From an uncultured Burkholderiales bacterium (GTDB lineage Bacteria > Pseudomonadota > Gammaproteobacteria > Burkholderiales > Burkholderiaceae_C): a stretch of 64,000 nt of DNA. This document shows positions 1 through 8,977 of the stretch, in pieces (positions within the stretch are counted from its first letter, which is position 1; each line of letters opens with the position of its first letter). Under the pieces are notes generated by a model. It saw only the letters and a program-made list of their open reading frames with translations, was not told where the DNA came from and searched no databases. A program made the translations under genes and the position numbers. The stretch spans positions 1 through 64,000 of the forward strand of contig CAITYM010000030.1 in NCBI GenBank assembly GCA_903896615.1. Direction: 5' to 3'.

Positions 1-194
1 AAAACATCCAACAAAACCCAGGTGGCGTAAGCGCCAAGCATATAAAAGGCCCCGTGCGCAAAATTGACAACCCCTAATAACCCAAAAATTACTGCTAAAC
101 CAAGACTGAGCATGGCATAAAAAGATCCATTGACCAGTCCCAGAATAAGTTGTCCCAAAATGACTTGAATAGGTATTCCAAATATATCAGTCAT
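1..194 (-). CDS. livH: Branched-chain amino-acid ABC transporter permease, LivH family (N-terminal part, runs off window edge)
   Basis: Reverse-strand translation from ATG at 194 reads MTDIFGIPIQVILGQLILGLVNGSFYAMLSLGLAVIFGLLGVVNFAHGAFYMLGAYATW, typical LivH N-terminus. Confidence 0.85.
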   Translation of the reverse strand, partial: MTDIFGIPIQVILGQLILGLVNGSFYAMLSLGLAVIFGLLGVVNFAHGAFYMLGAYATWVLLDV

Positions 195-249
195 AGTGGG
201 TCAGAAATAGCAATTAATAATTGAAAGGGGTAGACCATGGGGAAGGAAG

Positions 250-1452
250 TTACTTCTTTAAGTATGGGCAGGTTGAATCAGAAAGGGGACCAAATGCTTC
301 CTCACCCTTTACGGTTTTGATTAACTTATAGTAATCCCAAGGGTATTGCGATTCTTGAGGAGTTTTTACTTGCATCACGAACATGTCGTGCACCATTACT
401 CCATCTGCGCGAATGTATCCACCTTTGGCAAAAAAATCATTGATCTTCATTTTTTTCAACTCTGCCATTACCTTGTCTGAATCAGTTGTATTGACTGCTT
501 TTACAGCTTTCAAATAATTCATCGTTGCCGAGTAATAGGCTGCCTGAGTCATGGTGGGTTCTTTCTTCATCTTTGAAAAGAAACGTTTCGAAAATGCTCG
601 AGTCTCCTCATTAGCGTCCCAGTACCAGCCCGTCGTAAGATATAAGCCCTGAGCAGTCTTTAGCCCCAGACTATGAATGTCACTGATGAATGCCAATAAC
701 GCAGCGGGCTTCATAGTTTTGGTAATACCAAATTCATTAGCTGCTTTGAGCGAATTGGTAAAGTCTGCTCCTGCATTCGATAAGCCCAAGACTTGCGCTT
801 TAGAGCCCTGAGCTTGGAGCAAGAAAGAGGAGAAGTCAGTCGCGGACAATGGAACTCTGACAGAACCAACTGACTTTCCACCGTTTTCTGTAACAACTTT
901 AGTAGCCGCATTTTGGAGTTGCGTGCCAAAGGCATAGTCAGCAGTTAAGAAATACCAACTCTTACCACCATTTTCCGTAATTACTTTTGCAGTACCGTTG
1001 GCAAGTGCAGTTGTATCATAAGCATAGTGAACTGTATAAGGTGTGCAATCAGCGTTGGTCAAGGAGGAGCCTGCGCCACCGACAGCAAAGAAGGGAACCT
1101 TTTTCTCATTTGCAACTTTAGCCATTGCCAAGCTAACACCAGTATTGGAGCCTCCAAGCAACATGTTCAAGTCACTTTTATCTGCCCACTCTCTAAATTT
1201 GCTGGAGCCAACATCTGGCTTATTTTGGTGATCTGCGGTTATAAAAGTGATTTTCTTACCTATCACAGTACCACCAAAATCTTCAATTGCCATTTTGACC
1301 GCTTCGATACCCCCTTGGCCGATGACGTCTGCATATAGCCCAGCCATGTCATCAATATCTCCAATCACAACTTCGTTGCCTGCCATGGAAATGATTGGGC
1401 AAGTAAGTGCTATCCCGATCGCTAAAGTAAGTGCTTTTTTTACAAATTTCAT
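250..1452 (-). CDS. ABC transporter substrate-binding protein (Peripla_BP_6 / LivK-like)
   Basis: ORF with signal peptide MKFVKKALTLAIGIALTCPIISMA; GDIDDMAGLYADVIGQGGIEAVKMAIEDFGG motif; start set at the internal ATG at 1452. Confidence 0.88.
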   Translation of the reverse strand: MKFVKKALTLAIGIALTCPIISMAGNEVVIGDIDDMAGLYADVIGQGGIEAVKMAIEDFGGTVIGKKITFITADHQNKPDVGSSKFREWADKSDLNMLLGGSNTGVSLAMAKVANEKKVPFFAVGGAGSSLTNADCTPYTVHYAYDTTALANGTAKVITENGGKSWYFLTADYAFGTQLQNAATKVVTENGGKSVGSVRVPLSATDFSSFLLQAQGSKAQVLGLSNAGADFTNSLKAANEFGITKTMKPAALLAFISDIHSLGLKTAQGLYLTTGWYWDANEETRAFSKRFFSKMKKEPTMTQAAYYSATMNYLKAVKAVNTTDSDKVMAELKKMKINDFFAKGGYIRADGVMVHDMFVMQVKTPQESQYPWDYYKLIKTVKGEEAFGPLSDSTCPYLKK

Positions 1453-1488
1453 AACTTCTTCTTTCAATAAAAACGAGTTAAAACGGAT

Positions 1489-2211
1489 TCAAACACCTAA
1501 GAACTCATGCAACATTGACATCTTGGAGGGCAACTCAGCATGAGTAAATTGTTGAACAATTTGACCGTGTTCCATGACATAGAAACGATCGGCAAGGGGA
1601 GCTGCAAAACGAAAGTTTTGCTCTACCAAAATGATTGTGAATCCGGCTTGCTTAAGGGTTGCGATCATTACCCCAAGTTTTTGAACAATGACTGGTGCCA
1701 GACCTTCGGATATTTCGTCTAATAATAGAAGTCTTGCACCCGTTCTTAAAATCCTAGCAACAGCAAGCATTTGCTGCTCCCCGCCGGAGAGCCTTGTACC
1801 GGGGCTATCCGCACGTTCTTTAAGGTTACTGAACATTGCATAAATTTCATTGACCGACATACCTCCATCAGTACCTTTTATCTTTGGAGGCAATATCAAA
1901 TTTTCATAGGTGGACAAGGATGAAAAGATGCCCCTCTCCTCAGGACAGTACCCAAGTCCAAGCCTAGCGATTTGGTGAGTACTTAAAGAGATACTTTCTA
2001 CACCGTTAACTTTAATAGATCCCGTTCTTGCGCCTGTTAAGCCCATAATTGCTCGAAGAGTCGTAGTTCTGCCTGAGCCATTTCTACCCAACAAAGTCAC
2101 GACTTCACCTTTGTTAACACTGAGATTAACACCGTGAAGAATATGAGACTCACCATACCAGGCCTGTAAGTTTTCAATTTTCAACAACTCTTTTGCTGAG
2201 GCACTATGCAT
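1489..2211 (-). CDS. livF: Branched-chain amino-acid ABC transporter ATP-binding protein LivF
   Basis: Walker A GRNGSGRTT, signature LSGGEQQM, Walker B LLLLDEISEGLAP; ORF track start at 2301 overlaps livG, start at 2211 (MHSASAKELL) preferred. Confidence 0.88.
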   Translation of the reverse strand: MHSASAKELLKIENLQAWYGESHILHGVNLSVNKGEVVTLLGRNGSGRTTTLRAIMGLTGARTGSIKVNGVESISLSTHQIARLGLGYCPEERGIFSSLSTYENLILPPKIKGTDGGMSVNEIYAMFSNLKERADSPGTRLSGGEQQMLAVARILRTGARLLLLDEISEGLAPVIVQKLGVMIATLKQAGFTIILVEQNFRFAAPLADRFYVMEHGQIVQQFTHAELPSKMSMLHEFLGV

Positions 2212-2251
2212 ATGATTTTTTTTATGAGTGTTTAGTTGTAATAACCGCGAG

Positions 2252-3025
2252 TTAATGAGCCCCAACAAGCTCATGGACTGTAGAGCCCATATAAGCCTCA
2301 ACGACTAATGGATTTTTGGAAACATCTCTGTAATTACCATCCGCAATCACAGCCCCTCGCTGCAATACAGTGATGCGGTCTGCTATGGAAGAGACTACAT
2401 TCATATTGTGCTCAACCATTAAGACTGTTCTTCCAACTGCAACTTTTTTAATTAGCTGTGTGACTCGGTCCACATCTTCATGCCCCATACCCTGTGTAGG
2501 CTCATCAAGCAACATTAACTCGGGCTCAAGTGCAAGCGTTGTAGCTAACTCAAGGGCTCGCTTACGACCGTAGGGCAAGTTCACAGCAAGCTCATCTGAA
2601 AAACTTAGCAAGTCAACTGAGTCCAACAGGTCTAGAGCCCGCGCATGCAAATGATGAAGTGATTTTTCAGATTGCCAAAAATTGAAAGCAACATTTTGTT
2701 TTTGCTGCAGTGCAACCCTGACATTTTCTAGGACAGTCATGTGAGGGAACACTGCCGAAATTTGAAAGGAACGAACGATTCCGCGACGCGCAATTTGCGC
2801 GGGTTTTTCTTGAGTGATGTTTTCACCCTTGAAGTAAATGTTGCCACGGGTCGGCACAAGAAAATTAGTCAACAAATTAAAAAGAGTTGTTTTTCCCGCT
2901 CCATTGGGACCAATCAATGCGTGAATAGAGCCACGTGTGACGTTTAAATTTACATCACTAACAGCGACAAAGCCCTTAAACTCTTTAGTTAGGCCTTGAA
3001 TATCAAGCAAAATTTCTTGTGACAA
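2252..3025 (-). CDS. livG: Branched-chain amino-acid ABC transporter ATP-binding protein LivG
   Basis: Walker A GPNGAGKTT, NLPYGRKRALELA, LMLLDEPTQGM; TTG start. Confidence 0.88.
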   Translation of the reverse strand: MSQEILLDIQGLTKEFKGFVAVSDVNLNVTRGSIHALIGPNGAGKTTLFNLLTNFLVPTRGNIYFKGENITQEKPAQIARRGIVRSFQISAVFPHMTVLENVRVALQQKQNVAFNFWQSEKSLHHLHARALDLLDSVDLLSFSDELAVNLPYGRKRALELATTLALEPELMLLDEPTQGMGHEDVDRVTQLIKKVAVGRTVLMVEHNMNVVSSIADRITVLQRGAVIADGNYRDVSKNPLVVEAYMGSTVHELVGAH

Positions 3026-3205
3026 TAAAAACTCCCTACACGATTGAAAAACAACATGGACTAAATCTAGGCAAGCGCTTGATTAGCACAAGTGTAACCA
3101 GTTCAGTATTAAATTATCAATCAGTATAGGGATAGTACGAATAACTTCACTTATGCAGAAGTGAATTTTCGGCTTGAAAGAGCCAACAATGCTTAAGAAT
3201 CAAGA

Positions 3206-3727
3206 TCAAGCCAAATTGGCTGCCCCAACTAAATAGTCACGCTTACCAATTTGGACTCCGTTGTGACGCAAGATGTTGTAAGTGGTGGTCACATGAAAAT
3301 ATACATTTGGAATTGCCCACATGTTTACATAATCAATGGCGCGCATGGTTTTGGTCGCTTCCTTGCCAACGGGAAAAGTCACTTCCTTGTCCTCTAGTCC
3401 GTCCAAAGCGTTAGCAGGTACGCTGCGAATCCACTCTACTGTTTTTTTGATCCTAGAGTTCAATTCCTCCATCGTAGACTCTGAGTCAGCAAACTTTGGC
3501 GCCTCAGCGCCTGAGATACGCGCAATGCAAAACTTTGCAGCGTCGCACGCAATCAAAATCTGAGTTTTAAGCGGCAACATATCAGGGGCAAGTCTGTAAT
3601 CAACGAGTACCTTAGAGTCATAGTTACGGCTTTTCGCATCCAATTCAGCTTTGTCTAGCAGATGAGAAAGGTTGCCCAAAATATTTAGAAATCCCGGTAT
3701 TGTTACGCTTGACAGTGTAGTTGTCAT
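3206..3727 (-). CDS. DUF1993 family protein
   Basis: 173 aa, overall pattern recognised as DUF1993 (DYRLAPDMLPLKTQI, YFHVTTTYNILRHNGVQIGKRDYL). Confidence 0.8.
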   Translation of the reverse strand: MTTTLSSVTIPGFLNILGNLSHLLDKAELDAKSRNYDSKVLVDYRLAPDMLPLKTQILIACDAAKFCIARISGAEAPKFADSESTMEELNSRIKKTVEWIRSVPANALDGLEDKEVTFPVGKEATKTMRAIDYVNMWAIPNVYFHVTTTYNILRHNGVQIGKRDYLVGAANLA

Positions 3728-3961
3728 GATGCCCTTTAATTAATACTTTAAGTTACACATTATACAACTAACATTTAAAAAATCTTAAAAACCAATTCGG
3801 GTTAAATACTGACAATTTCTATTAACTATACATTTAGGGTATGTATTTAGTACTATTACGGAGAAAATTAGGTACTATGGGCTATGGGTTGAAGTCTAAA
3901 TATGTATTAGACATCAGAATCTGTGAGCAGATCCGCAAAATCAATAACTTTGTTTTAGGGA

Positions 3962-5182
3962 ATGAAAATGATCAAACGTTTTAAGAAGAGTTCAGTAGTA
4001 GCTATGATGCTTTCAGCGAGCCTAGGTTTTGCTGCTGACGACATCAAAATTGGCGTAACCGGACCCTACACCGGCGGATCCTCGTCGATGGGCGTAAGCA
4101 TGAGAGAAGGGGTAAAGATTGCTATTGAGGAAATCAACAAAAACGGCGGCGTTTTAGGTCAGAAATTGGTCGCTATTGAGCGAGATGACGAGGCCAAAAA
4201 TGAACGCGGCGTCCAAATTGCAGAGGAATTGATAAACAAAGAGAAAGTTGTTGCAACCGTCGGCTTCATCAACACAGGCGTAGCACTTGCCTCTGAACGC
4301 CTATACGAAGAGGCGAAAATTCCAGTTATGAATAACGTTGCAACGGGTTCGATTTTGACCAAACAATTCTTACCCCCAGAATTCCCAGATAACTACATCT
4401 TTCGCAATGCTGCCAACGACTCCATCCAAGCTCCAATGATTGTTGAAGAAGCTGTCGTGCGCCGTAAATTCACAAAGGTTGCAATTTTGGCGGATTCAAC
4501 AAATTACGGGCAACTGGGCAAGGATGATTTAACCAAGTCTCTCGCCGCAAAGAATATTACGCCGGTAGCCGTTGAAAAATTCAACATCAAAGACGTGGAC
4601 ATGACAGCTCAGCTTTTAAAAGCTAAAGAGGCCGGAGCTGAAGTTATTTTGACTTACGGTATTGGCCCTGAATTAGCTCAGATCGCCAACGGTATGACCA
4701 AACTTGGTTGGAAAGTCCCTATGATAGGAAGCTGGACGCTCTCAATGGCCAACTTCATTGATAATGCTGGTCCTGGCGGCGAAGGTGCCCGTATGCCGCA
4801 AACGTTCATTCAAGAGCCCAACACACAAAAGCGTAAAGCCTTCATCGAGGCCTATGTGAAAAATGTAAAGCCTAAAAACGGACGCATTGAATCTCCAGTC
4901 GCTGCAGCACAAGCATACGACTCTATTTATCTCTTGGCAGCCGCTATCAAGCAAGCTGGATCCACTGATGGTAAGAAAATCAAAGATGCGCTTGAAAATC
5001 TTCAAGAAAAAGTCGAAGGTGTTGTGACCGTTTATAACAAACCATTCAATAAGGAAGATCACGAAGCTATTACCTTGAATATTCCAGTTTTTGGTGAAGT
5101 TAAGGGCGGTAAAGTTGTCTTCGCTTATGAGGAAGATCGCAAAAAAGGTGCTGATATTCGCTTAAAGCAACCGAAGAAATAA
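3962..5182 (+). CDS. Branched-chain amino-acid ABC transporter substrate-binding protein
   Basis: Signal peptide, IKIGVTGPYTGGSSSMGVSMREGVKIAIEEINKNGGVLG motif. Confidence 0.9.
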   Translation: MKMIKRFKKSSVVAMMLSASLGFAADDIKIGVTGPYTGGSSSMGVSMREGVKIAIEEINKNGGVLGQKLVAIERDDEAKNERGVQIAEELINKEKVVATVGFINTGVALASERLYEEAKIPVMNNVATGSILTKQFLPPEFPDNYIFRNAANDSIQAPMIVEEAVVRRKFTKVAILADSTNYGQLGKDDLTKSLAAKNITPVAVEKFNIKDVDMTAQLLKAKEAGAEVILTYGIGPELAQIANGMTKLGWKVPMIGSWTLSMANFIDNAGPGGEGARMPQTFIQEPNTQKRKAFIEAYVKNVKPKNGRIESPVAAAQAYDSIYLLAAAIKQAGSTDGKKIKDALENLQEKVEGVVTVYNKPFNKEDHEAITLNIPVFGEVKGGKVVFAYEEDRKKGADIRLKQPKK

Positions 5183-5230
5183 ACACTCTTTAGAAATATG
5201 GGCTCAAAGGCTCAGTATTTCTTTTAAAAT

Positions 5231-5267
5231 AGCACCAAGTCCTCCAATGGGCATTGGTGCTTTTTTT
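5231..5267 (+). terminator. Rho-independent terminator / attenuator between SBP and permease genes
   Basis: AGCACCAA (5231-5238) / TTGGTGCT (5254-5261) perfect 8-bp stem followed by a T-run. Confidence 0.75.
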
Positions 5268-5287
5268 ATTTTAAAAATATAAATTCT

Positions 5288-6166
5288 ATGGAAATCTTAC
5301 TGCAACTCATTTATAGCGGCATCGCTTTAGGGATGATCTATGCAGTCATTGCATTTGGTTATCAATTAACATTTGCAACCTCGGACACATTAAATTTTGG
5401 CCAAGGTGATGCTTTAATGTTGGGCGCTTTGGTTGGGCTCACTTTAGTTGACGTTATGCAAATTGACTACTGGCTTGCTTTGCCGATTGTTGGGGTATTT
5501 GGCCTCATTCAAGGCGCATTTGTGGAGCGTATCGGTGTCCGACCCGCGATCAAAATTAAGAGTGAGTTTGGTTGGATTATGTCAACTATTGCTTTGGGTA
5601 TTATTTTCAAAAACGTAGCAGAAAATATTTGGGGTCGCGATGATTTGCGTTTTCCATCTCCCTTGCCCGAAGCTCCTATGAAACTCCTCGGCGCAAACGT
5701 TTTGCCCATGGAGATATTGGTTATTTCAGGTGCCATATTAATGATGGTTGCGGTTGAATTTTTTAACCGTAAAACAATTTACGGTAAAGCAGTTGTAGCA
5801 ACTTTTAATGATCGAGACGCCGCAAAATTAATGGGTATCAACACAGGCCTAGTCATTACTTTTTCGTATGCTCTGTCTTCTATGAGCGCGGCTTTTGCCG
5901 GCGTTTTGATAGCTCCGCTGACACTAACGGGAGCGACGATGGGATCAGTTCTTGGACTTAAAGCCTTTGCAGTGGCCATCATTGGCGGCTTAACAAGCGG
6001 TATGGGAATCATCATTGGTGGAATTATTCTTGGGATTGCAGAAACAACTACAGGCTTTTACATATCTACGGGGTACAAAGATGTGCCTGGCTTGGTTTTA
6101 TTACTCCTTGTACTCGCAGTTAAGCCTGCAGGGTTATTTGGTAAATCTGCAATTAAGAAAGTGTAA
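5288..6166 (+). CDS. livH: Branched-chain amino-acid ABC transporter permease LivH
   Basis: 292 aa polytopic protein, LNFGQGDALMLGALVGL motif. Confidence 0.88.
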   Translation: MEILLQLIYSGIALGMIYAVIAFGYQLTFATSDTLNFGQGDALMLGALVGLTLVDVMQIDYWLALPIVGVFGLIQGAFVERIGVRPAIKIKSEFGWIMSTIALGIIFKNVAENIWGRDDLRFPSPLPEAPMKLLGANVLPMEILVISGAILMMVAVEFFNRKTIYGKAVVATFNDRDAAKLMGINTGLVITFSYALSSMSAAFAGVLIAPLTLTGATMGSVLGLKAFAVAIIGGLTSGMGIIIGGIILGIAETTTGFYISTGYKDVPGLVLLLLVLAVKPAGLFGKSAIKKV

Positions 6167-6168
6167 TC

Positions 6169-8097
6169 ATGTCGAACAAGAATAATTGGACCATTGCAGT
6201 GATTGGATTTTTGGTACTTGTTATGGTGCCCCTAATCAATCAAAATCCCTATTACATCCATTTGATCGAGACGATCATGATCTATTCCATACTTTTATTT
6301 GGATTAGATATTGTTGTTGGCTATACAGGGCAAGTCTCACTTGGGCATTCAGGACTTTTTGGTATCGGCGCCTACACCGTAGGCGTTTTATTTCTGAAAT
6401 TCTCCGCCCCCTTTTGGCTTATCCTGCCTATGGGTATTGCAATAACAGCGCTATTCGGAGCTGTACTAGCTTTGCCCGCACTAAGAGTATCAGGCCCCTA
6501 TTTGGCTATGGTTACTTTGGCATTTGGTACTATTATCCAAATTTTGATTAATGAGATGACCTTCATGACTGAGGGTCCTATGGGAATCAAGATACCTAAA
6601 GCAGTTTTTGCGGGCTACAAAATGGATGACCAAACCTACTACTGGGTTGTATGCTTTTTCCTAGCATTGTCCCTTTTAGTTGTTCATCGAATTCTTAAAT
6701 CTCAACTTGGACGTGCTTTTGAGGCACTTAGAGGTAGCCCAATTGCTTCTGACTGTATGGGCGTCTCGGTCTATAAGTACAAAGTATTTGCGTTTGTGAT
6801 AAGCGCAGGCTTTGCCGGGCTAGCTGGTAGTTTGTACGCTTACTCTGAACAATACATCTCACCCAACACTTATAACTTTGAGCTTACTGTGTTATTTTTG
6901 CTCGCCACTATTATGGGTGGTCGAAAAACAAGGTCTGGGGCGATATTAGGTGCTGCGATTATTGTCTTACTTCCTAAATTGCTTGATGATCTAGAAATAT
7001 TTCGATACGTCTCATCCCTCCTCGCTATAGCAATATTCTTAGGTGCAGTAATCGCAGTTTCCAAAAATCGTACAACTTTGAAATCCACTCTTGTCCCCGT
7101 TGTTGGTACGTGTGCATTGGCAGGTTTTTCGTTTGTATTAACAAACATCACAGACTGGAGACTTTCGATTTTTGGATTGATGATTCTATTCGTCGTTTAT
7201 TATTTGCAAGACGGCATAATTGGTTTTTTCAAAGGTGCTCTTAAAAGTTCTCATAAATCAGAGCAAGTGAATTTGAGCAACTCAATCCTAGCTATGAGTG
7301 AAGTCCATCGCAATGAGAATTCATCAAAATCACAGCATATCTTAGTTGCTAAAAATATATTAATGCAATTCGGCGGACTTAAGGCTATCAATGAGGTCAG
7401 TCTAACCATTGAACGTGGAACTATCCACGGATTAATTGGTCCAAACGGTTCAGGTAAAAGTACGATGATGAATGTTCTCACCGGCATCTATCACCCCACG
7501 GGCGGGCAAATAGATTTTGAAGGTAGAACAATCATAGGACACACCTCATCTGACATTGCTTTATCAGGCATTGCAAGAACTTTCCAAAACGTACAATTAT
7601 TTGGTGAAATGACTGCCTTGCAAAATGTGATGGTTGCATTGCATCATACCTTTCACAGCAACTTATTAGATATTGCTCTTCACACGCCACGATACTCTCG
7701 TGAGGAACAAACTGCAACACAGAAAGCTTTGGGTTTATTACAATTTGTAGGGCTTGCTGATTTAGCATATGAAGAGGCGCGCAATTTACCCTACGGACGC
7801 CAACGCCTTTTAGAGATTGCACGCGCGTTAGCACTTGACCCGCATCTTTTATTGCTGGATGAGCCAGCTGCTGGTCTTACCTCTCCAGATATCAAAGAAC
7901 TAGTAAGAATTATCCGCAAAATCAAAGAAAATGGAATTACAGTTATCTTAATTGAGCACCACATGGATATGGTGATGAGCATTTGTGACACTGTTAGCGT
8001 ATTGGATTTTGGACAAAAGATTGCTGACGGAAAGCCTGCGGATGTTCAAGCAGACCCAAGGGTCATTGAAGCCTACTTAGGCGCAACACCGGCCTAA
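6169..8097 (+). CDS. Fused branched-chain amino-acid ABC permease (LivM) - ATP-binding protein (LivG)
   Basis: 642 aa: N-terminal LivM (YTGQVSLGHSGLFGIGAYTVG) and C-terminal LivG ATPase (GPNGSGKST, NLPYGRQRLLEIARALA, LLLLDEPAAGL) in one frame. Confidence 0.9.
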   Translation: MSNKNNWTIAVIGFLVLVMVPLINQNPYYIHLIETIMIYSILLFGLDIVVGYTGQVSLGHSGLFGIGAYTVGVLFLKFSAPFWLILPMGIAITALFGAVLALPALRVSGPYLAMVTLAFGTIIQILINEMTFMTEGPMGIKIPKAVFAGYKMDDQTYYWVVCFFLALSLLVVHRILKSQLGRAFEALRGSPIASDCMGVSVYKYKVFAFVISAGFAGLAGSLYAYSEQYISPNTYNFELTVLFLLATIMGGRKTRSGAILGAAIIVLLPKLLDDLEIFRYVSSLLAIAIFLGAVIAVSKNRTTLKSTLVPVVGTCALAGFSFVLTNITDWRLSIFGLMILFVVYYLQDGIIGFFKGALKSSHKSEQVNLSNSILAMSEVHRNENSSKSQHILVAKNILMQFGGLKAINEVSLTIERGTIHGLIGPNGSGKSTMMNVLTGIYHPTGGQIDFEGRTIIGHTSSDIALSGIARTFQNVQLFGEMTALQNVMVALHHTFHSNLLDIALHTPRYSREEQTATQKALGLLQFVGLADLAYEEARNLPYGRQRLLEIARALALDPHLLLLDEPAAGLTSPDIKELVRIIRKIKENGITVILIEHHMDMVMSICDTVSVLDFGQKIADGKPADVQADPRVIEAYLGATPA

Positions 8098-8159
8098 TAT
8101 TCATTCAATGAATCGACAGATTAAATTTCCTTAAAGAAACTTACAAGAGCACATTTAGC

Positions 8160-8888
8160 ATGTTAAATATCGAGAACTTACAAGCCGGATATGGAAAGGT
8201 CCTCGTCCTACAAGGAATTTCTATCAACGTGCCAAAGGGTAAAGTTGTAACACTCATCGGATCTAACGGTGCAGGGAAAACAACCACGATGCGCGCCATA
8301 TCTGGGATGATAAAGCCCTCCGCTGGCACCATCACCTTGAACGGCAAGAGTATTGCAGGCATGGAATCAAATCAGATTGCAAAACTTGGTCTCGCACATT
8401 CCCCTGAAGGCAGACGTGTTTTTTCAACCATGAGCGTGACCGACAACCTTCTCCTCGGAGCGTTCCCTCGACTAACTGGAAGTCGCCCTAAGGGAGACGT
8501 AAATGGCGATTTAGAGCGCGCTATGCAGCTTTTTCCAAGACTTCAAGAACGCCGCAATCAGCTGGCTGGCACACTTTCCGGTGGTGAGCAGCAAATGCTA
8601 GCAATGGCCCGTGCAATCATGCTCAATCCAGAGGTCGTTCTCTTGGATGAGCCTTCTATGGGGCTTGCTCCTATATTGGTTGAAGAAGTTTTTAAGATCA
8701 TTCAACGACTCAAAAGCGAAGGAGTCACAATGCTACTCGTTGAACAATTCGCTGCTGCAGCTTTAAATGTTGCTGATTACGGATATGTGCTTGAAAACGG
8801 AAAAATATCTGTTCACGGCCCAGCCGCACAACTTAAAAATGATCCAGCAGTAAAAGCAGCCTATCTCGGCACAGGCTCTCATCACTAA
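8160..8888 (+). CDS. livF: Branched-chain amino-acid ABC transporter ATP-binding protein LivF
   Basis: Walker A GSNGAGKTT, LSGGEQQMLAMARA, VVLLDEPSMGLAP. Confidence 0.9.
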   Translation: MLNIENLQAGYGKVLVLQGISINVPKGKVVTLIGSNGAGKTTTMRAISGMIKPSAGTITLNGKSIAGMESNQIAKLGLAHSPEGRRVFSTMSVTDNLLLGAFPRLTGSRPKGDVNGDLERAMQLFPRLQERRNQLAGTLSGGEQQMLAMARAIMLNPEVVLLDEPSMGLAPILVEEVFKIIQRLKSEGVTMLLVEQFAAAALNVADYGYVLENGKISVHGPAAQLKNDPAVKAAYLGTGSHH

Positions 8889-8913
8889 TCGTCACCCACG
8901 CGGCCATCAGTTA

Positions 8914-8972
8914 TTCGAAAAGCTACAGCCCCTTTTGCTTTCGAATTCCTTCCTCTCAACCCAAAGGAATTC
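8914..8972 (+). promoter_or_regulatory. Pair of overlapping inverted repeats in the leader of the Bug-family gene; second one contains the Shine-Dalgarno
   Basis: TTCGAAAAGC (8914-8923)/GCTTTCGAA (8937-8945) and GAATTCCTT (8943-8951)/AAGGAATTC (8964-8972); AAGGA lies 9 nt before ATG 8978. Confidence 0.5.
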
Positions 8973-8977
8973 CCCTC

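Noticed and set aside
711-1338. Several ORFs opposite the substrate-binding protein (711-935, 1027-1338, 1043-1231)
   Set aside because: Shadow ORFs antisense or out of frame to a well-supported gene; composition not protein-like.
4159-5062. Antisense ORFs 4159-4362 and 4742-5062
   Set aside because: Overlap the LivK-like gene completely; no recognisable motifs.
6186-6551. 121-aa ORF in alternative frame of the LivMG fusion
   Set aside because: Trp/Tyr/Arg-rich out-of-frame translation of a conserved permease; spurious.
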